Assembly: GCA_030411725.1 (NCBI GenBank)
Contig: MU839842.1
Span: 186,001-250,000 of the forward strand
Direction of reading: 5' to 3'
DNA: 64,000 nucleotides
From: Echria macrotheca
Lineage: Eukaryota > Ascomycota > Sordariomycetes > Sordariales > Schizotheciaceae
In this document: piece by piece, positions 44,603 through 55,356 of the stretch
Position numbering within the stretch: the stretch's first letter is position 1
Layout: each line of letters begins with the position of its first letter
Position numbers and translations under genes: made by a program
Notes under the pieces: generated by a model
Seen by the model: the letters and a program-made list of their open reading frames with translations, nothing else
The model's database searches: none
Told to the model about the DNA's origin: nothing

Positions 44603-46137
44603 GTTTGCTGATATCTTCGAGCTCTTTTATGAAAGGTGTTTTTATTACAAATGGTTTGAAGCACCCTTGTTGTTGGTATGGGTTTCGTGCTTAAGAAACT
44701 GGTTGTTGAGTGTCGATCCGTCCATGACGTAACGATTCGACGTCAACCCGCGCCAAAACACCATCGGTCCTGCAGCACTTCCACAAAGTGCGGCAAATCC
44801 CGTCAAATCCAGGTGTAATATACAAAAGGAAAGAAAGACTGCTGGAAGCCATCGTGCTTGCCTTTGTCGTGGCGACACGGTCATGTCTCAACTCGATAGT
44901 ACGGTGTTACAAAGTCCCATTTCGTTTCAAAAACCAAAGCTGTGTGACACAAATACCAATAGCCAGGTAGCTAACCGTCTGTCCTTAGTGTATATCGGTT
45001 TACAGGACAGCTTTTTCTAAGAAGAAAAAAAAAAGAAAATTCGCGCAGCGGATTCTCTATTATTCAACATCTAGTATTCCGCTGTAACAATCCAGCCACA
45101 GACGACACCCAAGACTCCTGGCCAAGCTTGGGCTAGCTTAAGAGTACGAACAAACCCCGGTATCTCTTGAATCTGTATCCGCTACATCACTTCCCGTGAT
45201 GCATCAGTGTCTCGCGTGACAGCCAAAGATAACTGAACCGCACGAAACACATTCACCTTTCTTTTTCCATGCACATATACGAAGCCTCTGCCAACAGATT
45301 GTATCGTTGCATTATCTATTTCTCTTCCAATAACTCGACACGATCGATACGGACGCGGCAGTCCGATCCCGACCACCCGTGGTTGTGATGTATCAGATAA
45401 CACCACACGAGCCCGCCGAGGCCCAGCACGAGCGATACCCGAACAGGTCATCAAGTCCATCCATGGTTGGCTGAGCCATGTTCGGGAGCGTACTGGTTCC
45501 TCGCTGTCTCCGTTACCGGCCGTTCCATTTGTCCCTCCCCAGGACTGCAGTAGATGCGGGGATCCGACGCGTGCCGCATGACCTTCTCCCGGCACTTCCC
45601 CCGTACCCGGCTGTCTGCGGGCCAGTTGCCACTAATATCGTCGGAAGAGGGAATCTGGGGTAATAAATAGTTGGCCGATGGAACACCCGGCCTGTGGTTC
45701 CGCTGCAGCCCGTGCGCAGCTCGTCTGGTCTTTCCCCAGAAATCGCATGCAGCTTGGCCGCCCATAACAGCTGTCACTGCTTATCGCCGGGACATTGCTG
45801 TGAGCCAACCGTCGGCAGTGTTATCATGGAGATGCCCTCGATCCGATGTCAAGCCCCATGCCAACCAGGCTCTGGGAATGACACACCGCGCGCGCCGTCA
45901 TTGGCGAGCCTGTGTTTCCATTATCAATGTCTCTGTCGGTATCGGGTCGCTGATACTGATACTGATGCGAGAGTGACTGAGATGAACACGATATCGGCCG
46001 TGATACGAAGAGATGGGCGATGGGGTCGAGGTAGATAAAGGGAATCACGGCCTCCTGCTTTGGCTCTGTTCTCGTTGTCCTCAGACTCAACTTCTAGCAG
46101 ATTCAACACCCACTCAGAAGGAGAATAAACCATCACA
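44603..46137. other. Intergenic region
   Basis: 1.5 kb between divergent genes. A minus-strand open stretch around 45182-45595 is not convincing. A run of A (about 45,027) and AT-rich sequence to 45,080 are noted. No gene defended. Confidence 0.5.
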
Positions 46138-47354
46138 ATGGCAGCAGCAGACGTCCTCTCGTCCACCTCCACCCCGATGTGGTCGACCAGATCGCCCTCG
46201 CCGGACCCCTCTCCGGCTTCTGTCAATGACACCTTTGACCCGGCCAAGCATATTGACTTCTCGCCTCCTTCCAGGGTGTACACCATGAAGGACATTGGCT
46301 TTCCTGAGGACACAGGTGTTTCTCCTCTTGCCGTAACGGAGCCGTTCCCGTTGTTTACGCCCTCGGCCGTGATGCGAATGCGCCAGGAGGTGCTCAGCAA
46401 CGATGTCATGACCAACTGCTTGTACTCGTCCAACCTGGCCCAGGCGCAGCTCAGGGGATATGCTGACAAGTAAGTTGTCCCTGTCATGTTAGAAACACAT
46501 CCACCAACCACATGTATACCTCCATCCGACGTTCACCCCCCCTCTCACCAAGCCTAAACACTAACGCAAAAGAAGATACGCCCCCTTCGTCTACGACGCC
46601 TGGAAGTCCGCCACAACCCAACACATCATCTCCTCGATAGCCGGCATCCCCCTCACCCTCCAATTCGACCTCGAGATCGGCCACATCAACCTCTCCTTCA
46701 AGACGCCCGAGCAAAAGCAGCGCGAACTGACTTCCATGTCCTCCTCTTCTTCCACCACAACCACCCCCACAGACGATATGCCCATCGTAGGCTGGCACCG
46801 CGACAGCTACCCCTTCGTCTGCGTCGCCATGCTAAGCGACTGCACCGACATGATCGGCGGCGAAACAGCCCTCCGCACCGGCACCGGAGAAATCCTCAAG
46901 ATCCGCTCGCCACAAATGGTATTCCCTACCCCTCCCCGTTTTCCCCAGGAGACACACAGACGCTAATAAATAACAGGGCCACGCCATAATCCTCCAAGGC
47001 CGCTACATAGACCACCAAGCCCTCCGCGCCCTCGGCACAACAGAGCGCATAACAATGGTCACCTCGTTCCGCCCGCGCAGCCCGCTCGCCCGCGACGACA
47101 CCGTCCTGACCACCGTGCGGCCCATCTCGGACCTGGGCGAGCTGTACTACCAGTTCGCCAAGTACCGGCTCGAGATGCTCGAGGAACGCGTCCGGCAGCA
47201 GCTGCGGGATATGGTGGATGCCAAGACGGCCGGGCGGGCCGTGGCGACTAGGAAGCTAAAGGCTTTTCTCTCCGAGCAGGAGGAGTTTCTGGGGCGGACT
47301 AATCGGGAGATTGTCGAGGAGGAGTTTGTGGTTAAGGGTGCTATTGATCATTGA
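46138..47354 (+). CDS. 2OG-Fe(II) oxygenase-like protein
   Basis: Exons 46138-46469, 46573-46918 and 46977-47354 give 351 residues. Intron 1 is GTAAGT...AAAAG; a tandem AAG AAG acceptor could remove one Arg. Intron 2 is GTATTC...AACAG, phase 0. The double-stranded beta-helix metal motif is visible as HRD (about His186, Asp188) in VGWHRDSYPF. A later GHAIILQGRYIDH supplies the distal His, and ERITMVTSFRPR the 2-oxoglutarate-binding Arg. A GGETAL turn lies between, as in prolyl-4-hydroxylase-like enzymes. The C-terminal ~80 residues form a charged coil. An Fe(II)/2-oxoglutarate dioxygenase acting on an unknown substrate is likely; the N-terminus (about 110 residues) is not recognised. Confidence 0.75.
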
Positions 47355-47816
47355 TGGGAAGCACCACTAGTATTGATGTTGAACATGAGGTGGTGTGTTA
47401 AGGTAGATGGGATGTGATGTTGAACATGACGTGGTGTGTTGAGGTACATGGGATGCAGGCAGTACCAGTTTGATGACGACGGGGGTATTATCTAGTGTCT
47501 GCCGGGTACGGATACATCAACAATGCTTCCCCTTTTCAGTTAGCTTTTAGTACAGTCAACAAAGCAGTTCAAACTCGATACGACAAAGAATCACAAACAA
47601 AATAGCCCGATGTTCCCTATCAGTCTATGTGGTATATCCCTGCCAGAGTCTACTAGTATCCATACAATGCAACTGAGGCCCAGACCGATTGGAGAGCAAA
47701 CAGCTGGGCATGAACAAAAAGGCAGGACCAAACAGGTGACACCAATGCCAGAACCCCCACTCCATAGCCATATGGATTTTATACCCTAATATGCAAGACC
47801 ATTCCCTCCCCATGAC
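47355..47816. other. Convergent 3' flanks with tandem repeat
   Basis: 462 bases between tail-to-tail genes. Contains the 41-bp tandem repeat listed separately; otherwise nothing seen. Confidence 0.6.
47374..47455 (+). repeat. 41-bp tandem duplication
   Basis: Two adjacent 41-base units (47374-47414 and 47415-47455) differ at three positions. They start TGATGTTGAACATGA and end GGGATG. They lie just 20 bases after the stop codon of the oxygenase-like gene, so probably in its 3' UTR. Confidence 0.9.
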
Positions 47817-49034
47817 TTAGAGCAACGCAGCAAAGAGGGCCGCGACGAGAGCCAGGGCAGAGCCGGTGGCGGTCGACGACACGGTCCTACCGAGCGACGC
47901 GCCCGACGTGGGCTTGGAGCTGGCGGCGGCGCCCGTGCCAGTAGCAGAGCCAGAATCGGTTCCGCTGCCGCTTCCGCTTCCGCTGCCGCTGCCAGACCCG
48001 CTGCTGCCGGAGCCCGAGGTGCTTCCAGGGGCGGAGACGCCGGTGCTAGAGGGGCTGCTGGCGGCAGGGGCGGTCGGCGTGTCGAAAGTCGTGGGGCACG
48101 AGAGGTCGAACAGGGGCTTGGTGCTGAGATTGTTGGTAATAGCAAACTTCATCTCATTGTCCGGGTTCGAATCGCGCAGGTTGTACCAGAAGGTCGGCAC
48201 CTTGTTGAAGAGCTTGCGGCAGCCGACCTCGTTCCAGTAGTACTTGGCGTTCTCAACGCTCGGCACAGCCTGGTCCCAGTTCGGGCCGGTAGCGGGCCAG
48301 CCGGTCTCGGTAACCCAGACAGGCTTGCCCTTGGCGGCGGCGACAGTAGCGTTGAAGGCCCGGTCAAACAGGGTGCCAGAATTCTTAATATTGTTGCCCT
48401 TGCCGTTCTCGTAGTAGGGATACTCGTCAACACCGATCCAGTCGACCGCGTCGATCACGGGCGAGTTGGTACCGTTAGTCCACGAATCCCAGGTGTCGAC
48501 GTGGCCGATGGGGATGCTGCCCAGGGGGGTGCCGGAGAAGGCCTTCTTGAAGTCGTTGATGAATCCGACGATCTCCTTGGGGCCATTGCCGACGCCCGAC
48601 TTGTTCTTGATGCCCGTCTCCGAGACACGGTAGAGATCTTCGCTGCCAATCGAGATACCAATGACAAGATCGGTAAACTTGGTGCCGAACTTGGCAATGG
48701 CCTTCTTCAGCGCGCTGAGGTCAGCGTTGATGTTGTCGGTGCCAGAGCACCAGATGCCGAGCAGAATCTTGGTGTTGGTCTCGATGGCGGCGTCGAAAGC
48801 CTCGATCGGGTCGTCCTTCGAGTACGCCTGGACGTTGGTATAGAGACGGACGGCGTTGAACTTGCCGGGGGCGTTGACGAGGCCCTGGGCGGTCTCGAAC
48901 TCGGCCTGGAAATCCTTCTTGAACTTGGCGGATCGGTCGGCGAGCGTCGCGCCGGAGTTGAAGCCCAGGTAGTTCTCGGCGGAAGCACCGGCGGCGAGGA
49001 TGCCGGCGGCGGCCAAAGCGGCGGTGGGACGCAT
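47817..49034 (-). CDS. GPI-anchored GH17 beta-1,3-glucanase/transferase
   Basis: This single exon encodes 405 residues. Signal peptide 1-19 (cleavage after GASA). The GH17 domain follows to about 310: the acid/base Glu lies in IGISIGSEDLYR (Glu132) and the nucleophile in WVTETGWP (Glu243). Other family landmarks are VRLYTNV and DWIGVDEYPYY. A Ser/Gly stalk with repeated Gly-Ser pairs (about 335-365) and a hydrophobic C-terminus (SALALVAALFAALL) after a small-residue omega region indicate a GPI anchor. The domain order matches eglC/Bgt-type fungal cell-wall proteins, which split or rearrange beta-1,3-glucan. The enzyme should act at the plasma membrane or wall. The reading frame is intact. Confidence 0.93.
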   Translation of the reverse strand: MRPTAALAAAGILAAGASAENYLGFNSGATLADRSAKFKKDFQAEFETAQGLVNAPGKFNAVRLYTNVQAYSKDDPIEAFDAAIETNTKILLGIWCSGTDNINADLSALKKAIAKFGTKFTDLVIGISIGSEDLYRVSETGIKNKSGVGNGPKEIVGFINDFKKAFSGTPLGSIPIGHVDTWDSWTNGTNSPVIDAVDWIGVDEYPYYENGKGNNIKNSGTLFDRAFNATVAAAKGKPVWVTETGWPATGPNWDQAVPSVENAKYYWNEVGCRKLFNKVPTFWYNLRDSNPDNEMKFAITNNLSTKPLFDLSCPTTFDTPTAPAASSPSSTGVSAPGSTSGSGSSGSGSGSGSGSGSGTDSGSATGTGAAASSKPTSGASLGRTVSSTATGSALALVAALFAALL

Positions 49035-49929
49035 GATGGCGGTGTGTAAGACTGTCTAGAAATCGGGAGCAAGAATGGAAAAGTCGCGATCAAGTGCTGC
49101 CTCGACTGCCTGCGTGGAGGTGACTCTGCTTCAGTGTATCCAAAGACGACGCAGGGCAATTAATAATGAGCGTATGGGCTGCAAAAAAAAGGAGAGAGCG
49201 AGGGACGGTGAACAACCGTGGCAAGCGGACACGGGATGAACGAGTGTGGTTTCCAAGAAGTTGGAGGAGTTGACAAAGCCAGGAAAGAAGGATGGGCGAC
49301 GCGAAATTCTTATCCAGGGAAACAAAAACGCGCGGGATCAGGAGGCGGCACGTGCAGGCTGCTGCAGGGGTCCAGTGGAGTTCGGATTTGCAACACAGCC
49401 TCAGCGGCCAATCTCTTGGCACCAAGCGATCGTCTCGTTCAACCGGGACACGAACTTTTCTGCCAGCCATTTGCTGCCGGATAATCCAATGCGCATGCAC
49501 ATCATCGCATCTTCTCTAAAAATACGTCGTCAGACTCTGTTTGTCGTTTGTCGCTGTCGACAAACCCACACTGCAACGTTCTCTGCATTCATTCTTTCAT
49601 TCCCTCCGAATTTCCCCCTGATGAATGGGCTCCAGCGTGTCCACCCCGAGATCCACCCCTGCATTTGTGGCCCCGCGCGAGCCATGGCATTCGTAATGCC
49701 GTGCCAGCTGTTGTGCTTGTTTTTCAGCCGGCTTGCCAGCGGCTGGCTGTTGGCTGCGCCGGGACGGCAGCTTGCCCCGAAGCAGCGAAGCTGAGCTCGG
49801 CCATTGGTCCCACACCCATCAGCTGCCAAATGTTTCACCAGCGAAATGTTTCCAGTTCATCCAGCCTATGGGAAGCCATAAACACCGAAACGCCGCCCCG
49901 TGGGGTTCCAACCTGTAACGCTCTCGACA
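49035..49929. other. Promoter of the GH17 gene and 3' flank of the GTPase
   Basis: About 0.9 kb between minus-strand genes. Short open frames only; no gene defended. Confidence 0.55.
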
Positions 49930-51546
49930 TCAGTTCAGCGGCAGTATTGTGAGGCCGCACGGCAGCACCATGTCGTCAGGCGCCTTGTCGTTGACATACG
50001 TGAGCGACATTTCCTGCAGCTCCGAGTCGTCCACCACCACAATCGCCCGTCCGGCACCGCGACCATGTGGTGAGACGGCCTTGTCCGCTTGCTCGACCGC
50101 CCGGGTGATGAGATCGGCAATGGCCTGCTTCAGTGGAGATGTCGTGAAGATGGTGCTTCCCTCGATCGTCTCGAGCAGCTCCCTCTTCCCGCGGCCCACG
50201 GCGATGGCCCGGAGATCGCTCTCGATCGAATAAGCCGTGACAGTGCCGAAGGGGTCACGTTGTGGCCATTGCATGTCAGCCAACTTGTCGAGAAACATTA
50301 CGATGCTGGCGAGCTCTTGGGTCAGCAAGACTGCGCGCTCATGAGGACTGAGACCGAGGAGGATGGTTTGGTCTGTGCTACTACGGTGCAGGCTCTCCTC
50401 AAGCAGTGGCCTCTGGTCTTTTTCGAATGTCGCGAACAGAACTCTCTCGAGTAGGCCAGGGTTGCTGAGCACGCATGAGACGTCTCGCATGTTAAAGATG
50501 TTGACCGCCTTGGCCCAGAAGTTGGGCAGAATCTCGCTGACGTCCATCCCATCGGCCTTGCGTGCATGGCCGGTGTTGACGCTAAAGTAGTCTGCCGCCA
50601 CCTTGGCGCAGTCTATTCGGCATTAGCACTGTTTGCAGCGAAAGAGGACTGTCACCTACACTTTGTCGATATCGTGGCCGAGTTCCGCTGCGCCGCCGCA
50701 AACACCAGTCTGACGTAGCCTTCTTTCCATTCTCGCAAACTTTCCAGCGTTGTAGTCGCGAGCGCTTCAAATGATGATTCATCGTCGTCAGGATCGGTCC
50801 CTCCTGCAACACAGGCTCGCAGGACCCGTTTGCCCTTGGGTCTCCCGCTCTTGTCAAGCATGAGTTCGTCCCAACGCTTCCCTATCGTTTTGCTGAACCG
50901 CTTGGCGGTTAGGTCATTCAGAATGTGGGTGACGGCGACCTTGGACAGGCCTCGCTCCTGGGCATCCTTTGACCAGTCCAGCTGGACCTTGCTGATGAAC
51001 TCGTCGTACTTGGTGAAGACCATTATTACCGGAACATGTGGTGCGACAGAAGCAATATCCTCGCCAAAGAAGCGGGCCTCCAGACGCGATATTGGGCGTT
51101 CCTCCTCGCTGGCAACGCAGTACCAAATGCAGTGTATGCGTTCTCGAAGGGGTCGGCTCTCGTCATCACGGGACGAGATAAAGTTGCACACCCGACGGTA
51201 GATGTCCTCGTTGTCAGAGCCGAAGTTGGGCGAGGTATATATGGTGAGCCGATCGTTCTGGCCTTCGAGGTTGAGCTCTTCTTCGATGTTGTGGTCGTCT
51301 GTGAAGCCTTCCGATACAAGTCTCTGCTCGCCCACAGTCAGCTGCGTGAATCGCACGGGAGGGGTTTGGGGGACATACCTTTTCCAGGTCAACTCCAAAC
51401 ACCTTGGAGAATAGCTCCTGCTTCGTGGATTCCGGATTTCCCAGCACCAAGATGCGGAATTTCGGGCATGGCGCGAGCAGCTGGTCTGGCGAGGTGAGCA
51501 CCGGCATGGGGCTCCTTGGCTCCTGGGTGACGTCAAGTGTGGTCAT
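49930..51546 (-). CDS. GTPase-like protein with degenerate P-loop
   Basis: Exons 51546-51379, 51323-50660 and 50612-49930 give 504 residues. The first intron could be 37 nt, but a 55-nt version (acceptor GAGCAG, CTGAC branch point) keeps the same frame and is preferred. The second is GTAGGT...AATAG (47 nt), phase 1. The N-terminus RILVLGNPESTKQEL sits where a GTPase P-loop (GxxxxGKS) belongs, but Gly-Lys-Ser is replaced by Ser-Thr-Lys. A G4-like FTKYDE (about residue 165) is conserved. The remainder contains a helical C-terminal domain (VAADYFSVNTGHA onward). Such fungal G-domain proteins are abundant and uncharacterised. The altered P-loop makes nucleotide hydrolysis doubtful. No membrane segment. 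Confidence 0.7.
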
Positions 51547-52125
51547 GGCGGATCAATCGGGTATCTAAAACTTGGGGACACGGCAATCAAGTTCCTTTTC
51601 AAGCTCTGGATTTATTTTGAGAGATAAGATGCGAGAATGCGACGAGGGGCTTTTATGTTGGAGCTCTCTGGCTGTGTGCGGGCGGGTGGCCTGATGATGT
51701 TGATGTGGCGTAACGGTCACACCACTCGAGCATATCGCGCTCCCACGCCAGTAGCAAGTTTTGGCCTGCGGATGTGTCGGTTTGAGTTTCATGATATCTG
51801 CGGTATCGGATTAAACTGATGATTTGGAATGCGATTGCGTGAAGTGCATCTTGGCCGCTGTCTGGGGGTTGCCGCTAGCAGGCCCGGGGCTCGACGGCCG
51901 GATCACCGGTAGGTGCCGGAGTAGAAACCACTGCAATTCCATTCGACCAGCTGATTGGCCTATCTACCGGATAGTAACTCAACTTCATGAGTGCCCTCCA
52001 TGTCTCTATCCGTCATCATCAGAACCAGGTAAGGTACCGATGGCCCATTCTCCTTCCCCGCTTCCCCTCTCGCTCTTTCCCCCATACCCTCGCTGTCTCA
52101 CGCGCTTCTGGTTTCCACAACCCCA
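51547..52125. other. Intergenic region
   Basis: 579 bases; promoter of the GTPase-like gene and 3' flank of the next. Nothing else seen. Confidence 0.6.
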
Positions 52126-52587
52126 TCATGCCCCCTTAACAAACGCTGCCAACTTATCCTCCCGAGCCGCATCCTCCTCAACAAGCTGCGCCTGCGAGAT
52201 CCCGTCATCCCCTTTCCCATCCGCAACAAGCGTATACCGAACCAGCGTCGGCACAGCATGAATCCCCCATTTCGTGCGCCACACGTTGTTTTGGTCTCTC
52301 CACCTAGATACTCATCATTAGCTTCCAGATCATCGAAAAGAAAGAGAGACATACTCGGCCCTCGACCCGACACTCACAACAGACACATCCAGCTCAGGAT
52401 GTCCCTCGAAAAACTTGGTGACGACAGGCAAAGCGGCCCGGACATCGGGACACCATGGCTTTCCTGTGGCGGGGTCGTCGTCGACGATGAAGAAGATGTA
52501 AGTTGAGGCGCCCGGGTTGGAGAGGCGGGATCTCAAGTCGGACGGGGAGGCCGGGAGGGAGGAGGGGAGGATTTTGGTGAGGCCCAT
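52126..52587 (-). CDS. TXNDC17-like thioredoxin-fold protein
   Basis: Exons 52587-52355 and 52303-52126 give 136 residues; the 51-nt intron is GTATGT...TCTAG, phase 2. The active site reads KPWCPDVRAA (Cys46), where TXNDC17/TRP14 proteins have WCPDC. The family's second block, an EWRDQNN stretch with VPTLVRY containing the cis-Pro, appears after splicing. TXNDC17 reduces small disulphides and nitrosylated proteins in the cytosol. With Val in place of the second Cys, a dithiol mechanism is not possible, so a monothiol role or a lost activity is expected. No targeting signal. The tRNA-Asp gene lies about 0.5 kb away. Confidence 0.8.
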
Positions 52588-53128
52588 TTCTTTGTGTGAT
52601 TTTGAGGATGCTGGGTTTGCTGTTGAGTTTTGGTATGGGGAAGGCGAAAAGGGGGGAAGGTTGAACCGAACGGGTAGAAATATGTAGAGCGGAGACAGAG
52701 GATAAAGATGGGACGAACACAGAAGGTACGTTCGTATACAGCTGTGAGGGTGGAGAACCTTTCGGCGGGCGGTTGGACATATATATCTGCATTTCTAGGA
52801 ATTTGGCGCAATTGGCGCCGCAAAGTGTATCATCGAGCACCCTACAGTTTTACCCACTTTTTTTACCCGAGCGGTTGGCAGATTCCAGCAGTTTCAGCTT
52901 GCAGTGGAAGGCTCGTCGCTACGGCGGGAGAGTTGCTTTCCTCCATTATTAAGCTTGGCGGCGGTTTCCGGAAGGAGATATGGTGGGCGCGAATTAGTAA
53001 TGCGCGGTTGACGACTAGGCTCCGGATTATCATTGTGATCGAAATGATGAACTGTAAAAATGGCAAAGGAAAGTGCTGAGGCATGCCGGCAAAAAGGGGG
53101 TTAAGAAAAAAATAGATGCCAAAAAATT
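52588..53128. other. Intergenic region
   Basis: 541 bases between the TXNDC17-like gene and the tRNA. The base run A6 at 53121-53126 (T6 on the minus strand) is the likely Pol III terminator of the tRNA. Confidence 0.6.
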
Positions 53129-53211
53129 CTCTCCCGCCGGGAATTGAACCCGGGTCTCGAGCGAAGTCGAATGATGACAAGCTCACATACTGACCACTAT
53201 ACTACGGAAGA
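53129..53211 (-). tRNA. tRNA-Asp (GTC) with an 11-nt intron
   Basis: The minus strand folds into a full cloverleaf. The acceptor stem is TCTTCCG with CGGGAGA (one T-G pair), with discriminator G. The D-arm region is GTAT-loop-ATG and the anticodon stem TGAGC/GCTCG. The anticodon GTC is followed by A37, then an 11-base intron. The T-arm is CCGGG-TTCAATT-CCCGG. A T6 run follows immediately as terminator. Length is 83 nt with intron, 72 without. Confidence 0.88.
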
Positions 53212-53638
53212 TTTACAGGTGTGCTGCACCTGTCGTAGCTCGGTCGCTGTTGGAAGGGAGTCCGAGAAAGCAGCCTATATTAGCTTCCCCATCTGCGTGT
53301 GCTTGTCGATTGCATCACCCGCACCGTGTGACCGTGCACGACGTACTCTGGAACTCCCCTCGCCTTCGGGAAATATCGGCTCCCCTTTTTTTGCTCAACA
53401 AACATCACTGTCGGAAATAGATAACGAAACGGCTGCGCATGGCAGATCGAAGGGATGAGCAAGAATAGCCTCAACATCCGTGAAAGTCGTTATTTATCAC
53501 TTAATCAATAAATGTTGATGGTTGAGCATTTGAAGACTGATTTCTGAGTTGTGATCAAGGGCGGTCTTGTTTGGGCATCACTGACGTGCTCTAGCCAACA
53601 CGCATCTCGCGTATACAGCAATCCTCATATCTTAGACC
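53212..53638. other. Intergenic region
   Basis: 427 bases between the tRNA 5' end and the ZIP gene 3' end. Nothing seen. Confidence 0.6.
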
Positions 53639-55356
53639 TTAAGCCCATGCACCGACGAGACTCATCAAGGCAGCACCCAGCAACACCAGGAAACAAGCAA
53701 ACACGCGTTTCCGTCCGCGCATGACCGTCCAGCTGTGGTCGCTCAGAAAGTCCTCAGCGAGTAGCTCAATCAGAGAAGCAAACACGAGCAGGCCCGAGGA
53801 AACGGCGTTCATGGTGCCCACGAGGATTAGGCCAAATTCCGAGTCCGGGTCGTACAGTGAATGCGTGGCAAGACCGATGGCTTGGCCGATGGGGGTCCTG
53901 ATGCTTGTTAACATGGTTACCTCCATCGTCAATGGCAGGGAAACTTACGTGCATCCGTATGCCAGCACCATGAGCCAGGGCTGGTACGTTCTCTCCGGCC
54001 ATGAGATGGCCGAGATCCTCGCGCCGAGAGCGAGACCTTCAAAGGTTTCTGTGTCTCGTTAGTAGGTGTGTGCAAAGTAAGGAGAGAAACTTACGATGGA
54101 ATGCAATGGCGATGAGTAAAACGACAAAGTCTTTGCCCACAGCAACACTGACGGCCATGCCGATGAAGACGCTGTGGAAAAGGATACCGACTTCCAGCAT
54201 CATGCACTGCATGATGTCCTTCTTGTGCTGTTGCTCCGGCGTGAGGATGTGCGCAGATGAGGCCTCTTCAAGAGAGGCATCCAACGCATCCCCAGGGACA
54301 TTGCGGATAGCCCTCCCTTCAGTGTCTGCCATGCTGATACCCTCCGACCTCCGGGTTACAGACGCCAACAAATTCGGGTGGCTGCAATGTCCCATCCCGG
54401 ACTGGCCACCCGCCTTCTCCTTGGGATCAGAACTCTCCGTCTCAACAACCTGCCCCTCACGGGTAACAAACTGCCTCGCCGGACTAAACACCATCTCGAT
54501 GACGGTAACAAAAAAGATACCAAACAGCGCAATAGCCCCCGGAATAGCCGGATAATCCGTCGTCCAGAAACTCGACAAACACGGATCGCCAAGCGAGATA
54601 AACGCGGTAGGAAGCAGATGCACAAACGCCGTAGCCAACAAAACCCCGGTGCCAAAGTGGCGCACGGCAAAGAAAAAGCCCTCGGGAATCTTGAGCGCCG
54701 GGAACCGCGCCGCGAGCAGCGGAAACCCGCAGGCCAGACTCGAAACGCCGAGGATGATAAACAGCGCGCCAACGTGCAGGGGGACGTTGTAGTCCGTCCC
54801 CGCGCCGGCCCGTTGTCCGCAGGCGTCCTGGCGGCGGGCGAGACGGGCCGGCTCCGACGAAAACGCCGGCGGGGCCGCAGCCCGAGACGGAACCGGACCG
54901 TGCTGCGGCCGGAGCCAATCCCGGGCCAGCGAGAGGAGCGTCGACGCGACGACTACCGACGCAATCCACCCGGCCCAGCCCGACAGCCGGGCCGTCGGGG
55001 ATGGTCGGGGCTGGCCTGCACCACCAGCCTCCGACTTTGGGGCGACGAACGGCACTGTGTGCGTGTCAATGAGCTGTCGGTGGAAAAGGTGATGGCGGAC
55101 AAAACTTACCATTTGTGCCGTCCGTCGCCGGGATGGATGGGGGACACGGATTGGGATCCCAATCGACGCCCCCGAACACGTGCACGACGTGTTTCTCGTC
55201 GAGGCCAAAGACGTCGCGACAGCGGGTTCGCTGGACCCGGGCGTTGGCGATGCCGTTCAGGTCCTGGCGGGTGGTGAGGTCGGGGGCGAGGAAGGGGGGG
55301 TTCTGGTTCCAGGCTGGATGCTCCATGTCGTCCTCGGTTCTAGACGGGCGGTTCAT
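53639..55356 (-). CDS. ZIP-family zinc/iron transporter
   Basis: Exons 55356-55110, 55054-54095, 54048-53949 and 53897-53639 give 521 residues. All introns (55, 46 and 51 nt) are GTAAGT-AG with phases 1, 1 and 2. The last acceptor is chosen at CATCAG because it restores YGCTTPIGQAIGL, the ZIP helix-V signature. The helix-IV signature HSVFIGMAV and the IAIAFHQTFEGLALG metal-binding helix are also intact, the latter across intron 2. Eight membrane helices plus an extra N-terminal one (about 115-135) are visible. A long variable loop lies between helices III and IV. ZIP proteins import Zn2+ (or Fe2+) across the plasma membrane. The Cys-containing N-terminal extension of about 110 residues is longer than in yeast Zrt1. 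Confidence 0.92.

Noticed and set aside
48150..48180. B-box-like GGTTCGAATCG suggesting a tRNA
   Set aside because: It lies inside the intact GH17 coding sequence and has no cloverleaf around it.
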